A DNA stretch of 64,000 bases. It comes from Pardosa pseudoannulata. Its lineage: Eukaryota > Arthropoda > Arachnida > Araneae > Lycosidae. The notes under the pieces are model-generated. The model saw only the letters and a program-made list of their open reading frames with translations. It ran no database searches and was not told where the DNA came from. The DNA is taken from NCBI GenBank assembly GCA_032207245.1, contig CM063502.1:138536673-138600672 (forward strand), read 5' to 3'. A program made the translations under genes and the position numbers. This document shows positions 62,140-64,000 of this stretch, in pieces. Every line of letters begins with the position of its first letter. Position 1 is the first letter of the stretch.

Positions 62140-64000
62140 TATTCATCTTGGTATCAATAGACACTTTTGGAAACTGAGTATTCAAACTTTTTGCAAAGTT
62201 TCTATTTTTTTTTCACTTCTAGAGTTACTAGTATCTCATTGTAACTCATTTTATCTTATACTTTATTTTTAAACATATCTGCTTTAATGGGGAAACAAAT
62301 ATGTAGTTTTATGTCAATTTTGTAAAACGATTATTTATGTCGTGTAGCTAGTATTTATAATAATACTTATAACTTCGTATCAAAATGTAATTTTGGTCAA
62401 TTTTTTAAGTTTTTTAGAGATGCTTTTGCCAGCACACAATAAATTATTATTAGCACGGCTCAAATCGAAGGATCATAATTAAAAGACATTTATGTTTACG
62501 CTGTACATCTATTTTCGGGAGAGAAAGTTCTATGATACCATTGAATACCTTTTCACAATGGTTAGATATCTAACAATCATCTTCTATCTAATATTCCTTT
62601 TTTTTAAAAATTAAATTGTATTCAAACTGTATCTAATTTTACCCAACACTTCTTAAGTATATCATCCACTAAATGTTGATGTCCTTATAACTCTTAATGG
62701 ATTTTATGCTCAAATAAAAGATGTACAATTTGTTACTACAGATATTTTTTTTATTTAAGCGATAGTTAAATAATTCATTAGTTTTAATTCACGAAATTCT
62801 TCTTCAGTTTGATACCTCTCACTTGACTGTTCGTCTAAAATGTATCTGACATTTTATAAAGTTCATCATTACGTTATTCAAAATACAGTTACAGTCAACT
62901 GAGGTCATTTGTGAAACTTTTTAAATGAAAAATATAACATAAAGTATAAAAACCTAATGGCATAATTAAGTATTTTACTATCAGTTGATTCCTGTTAGTC
63001 AAGAATATTTCTGTTGAAGTTTTGGTCAAGAGAAATCTTTATACTTTGTTATTCTTTTTAACTTTATATATTTATCAGCTTTATAAGAACTAAATATATC
63101 AATTAACTATTAGGAAAAATAATTTTATTGTATTATGTTTTTTTCCAGTTTTTAATAAGTTTAATAAATAATGTTTTATTTTCTTTAATGACCAAAAATG
63201 TAATAAAACAATATTTAATAACATACCTAATCAGTAGAAAAAATAATATGCGTTCCGTTAATCTCAAAACTGTTTATTATTTGTCGTTCTGAAACTTCTG
63301 TTATGTTGTTTTTCTACATTTACAGTCTAAAAATCAGCTTGTTAAAAGACAGTTCTACAACAAGAGCGAAGTTCGTGAATACCATGAAATTGATGCCAAG
63401 CAAAAAGAACACGAATGTGACTAATACAAAATGAACAGTTAGTTCTGTCAAGAAATTATTATTATGATTGCGAAATTTTCTACACTCATTCTTAAATAAA
63501 TTAGAATTTTCACACGGTTTTTGTTGTTGTATAAGATATTTATATATTCCCTAAACGATATCATACGAAAGAAATTTTAATATCTAAAAAAAATGTTTCA
63601 AGTATTACTAACGTAATAATGAAATCAATAACCAGACAAAATTTAAAACATTCATATCACCTAGACTGTAATTACCTTTATCTAATAATAGAGGGGAAAA
63701 CTACATTTTATCTTATATTTTTGAAGCAATATATTTTATTTTCATGTGTATATTGAAAGGTTTAAGATTCAGAAAAAATTTAGAATCCCGTTTATAGAGA
63801 TAAGCTGCGCATATTGCGTTCAATGAGTTATAACACATTTCTCTGTATTATTTGCTGATTTGTTATAATATTGTATTCGTAATAAAGGGGTAATCTTGTA
63901 TAGTTTAGAAAATTAACTTAAAGATATGTAATCTCTAGTTTTACATTCCCCAGAATAATTATGTTAGCTACATGATAACGTAGCTATTTTCTAAAGAAAA
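62140..64000. other. AT-rich non-coding sequence
   Basis: Nothing recognisable to the end of the window. The patch near 63325-63425 is slightly more complex (aacaagagcgaagttcgtg) but has no supported function. Confidence 0.5.

Overview
The window reads as eukaryotic nuclear DNA, very A+T-rich (about 70 percent by eye), and almost entirely non-coding. I could not identify one intact protein gene, rRNA or functional tRNA. The longest open frames without low complexity are below about 100 codons, match nothing I recognise and lie in sequence of ordinary intergenic composition. Tc1/mariner relics, a tRNA-headed SINE family with a CCAAA-type 3' tail, long AT/AC microsatellites and scattered island-like blocks fit an arthropod genome. 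An arachnid, perhaps a spider, is my guess from the general look of the repeats; it is an inference and not a demonstrated assignment. The window is best described as a gene desert or the inside of a very large intron.

Layout. 1-10 kb: two old SINE copies (about 565-669 and 1521-1675), a three-unit 155-bp array (2600-3010) running into a GC-rich block (3005-3420), a three-unit 229-bp array (4991-5677), a mariner-like N-terminal relic (7580-7765) and a hairpin (9314-9367). 10-20 kb: two transposase relics side by side on the minus strand (10935-11350 and 11536-12620), then a mostly featureless AT-rich stretch and a 435-bp array (18890-20670). 20-33 kb: a GC-rich block, a palindromic microsatellite, SINE copies with target-site duplications (22674-22857, 28531-28702, 30813-30857), a six-unit 320-bp array (23830-25610), and a block at 29600-30060 holding a possible minus-strand exon. 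33-50 kb: unrecognised GC-richer blocks, a tRNA-like relic (35700-35775), a well-preserved SINE (41396-41576), two inverted copies of an unnamed dispersed repeat (40178-40497 and 48934-49172), a 135-bp minisatellite (44351-44716), a perfect 56-bp-arm hairpin (47654-47769) and a Tc1 5' half (48289-48750). 50-64 kb: island-like blocks, a 360-bp duplication with a hairpin at its junction (52980-53650), a roughly 510-bp array carrying SINE-tail segments (56571-58500, decayed copies to about 59640), a G-rich tract and a last SINE (61961-62138).

Nothing here works together as an operon or pathway. The dominant process is local tandem duplication: about ten short arrays of 2-6 units with unrelated unit lengths from about 135 to 510 bp, most homogeneous inside and decayed at the edges. 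Small non-autonomous element insertion is superimposed on this. I found no previously undescribed gene system. The strongest items for follow-up are the perfect hairpin at 47654-47769, the SINE tail amplified inside the 56.5-59.6 kb array, the possible exon ending at 29634, and the island-like blocks that could be conserved regulatory elements.
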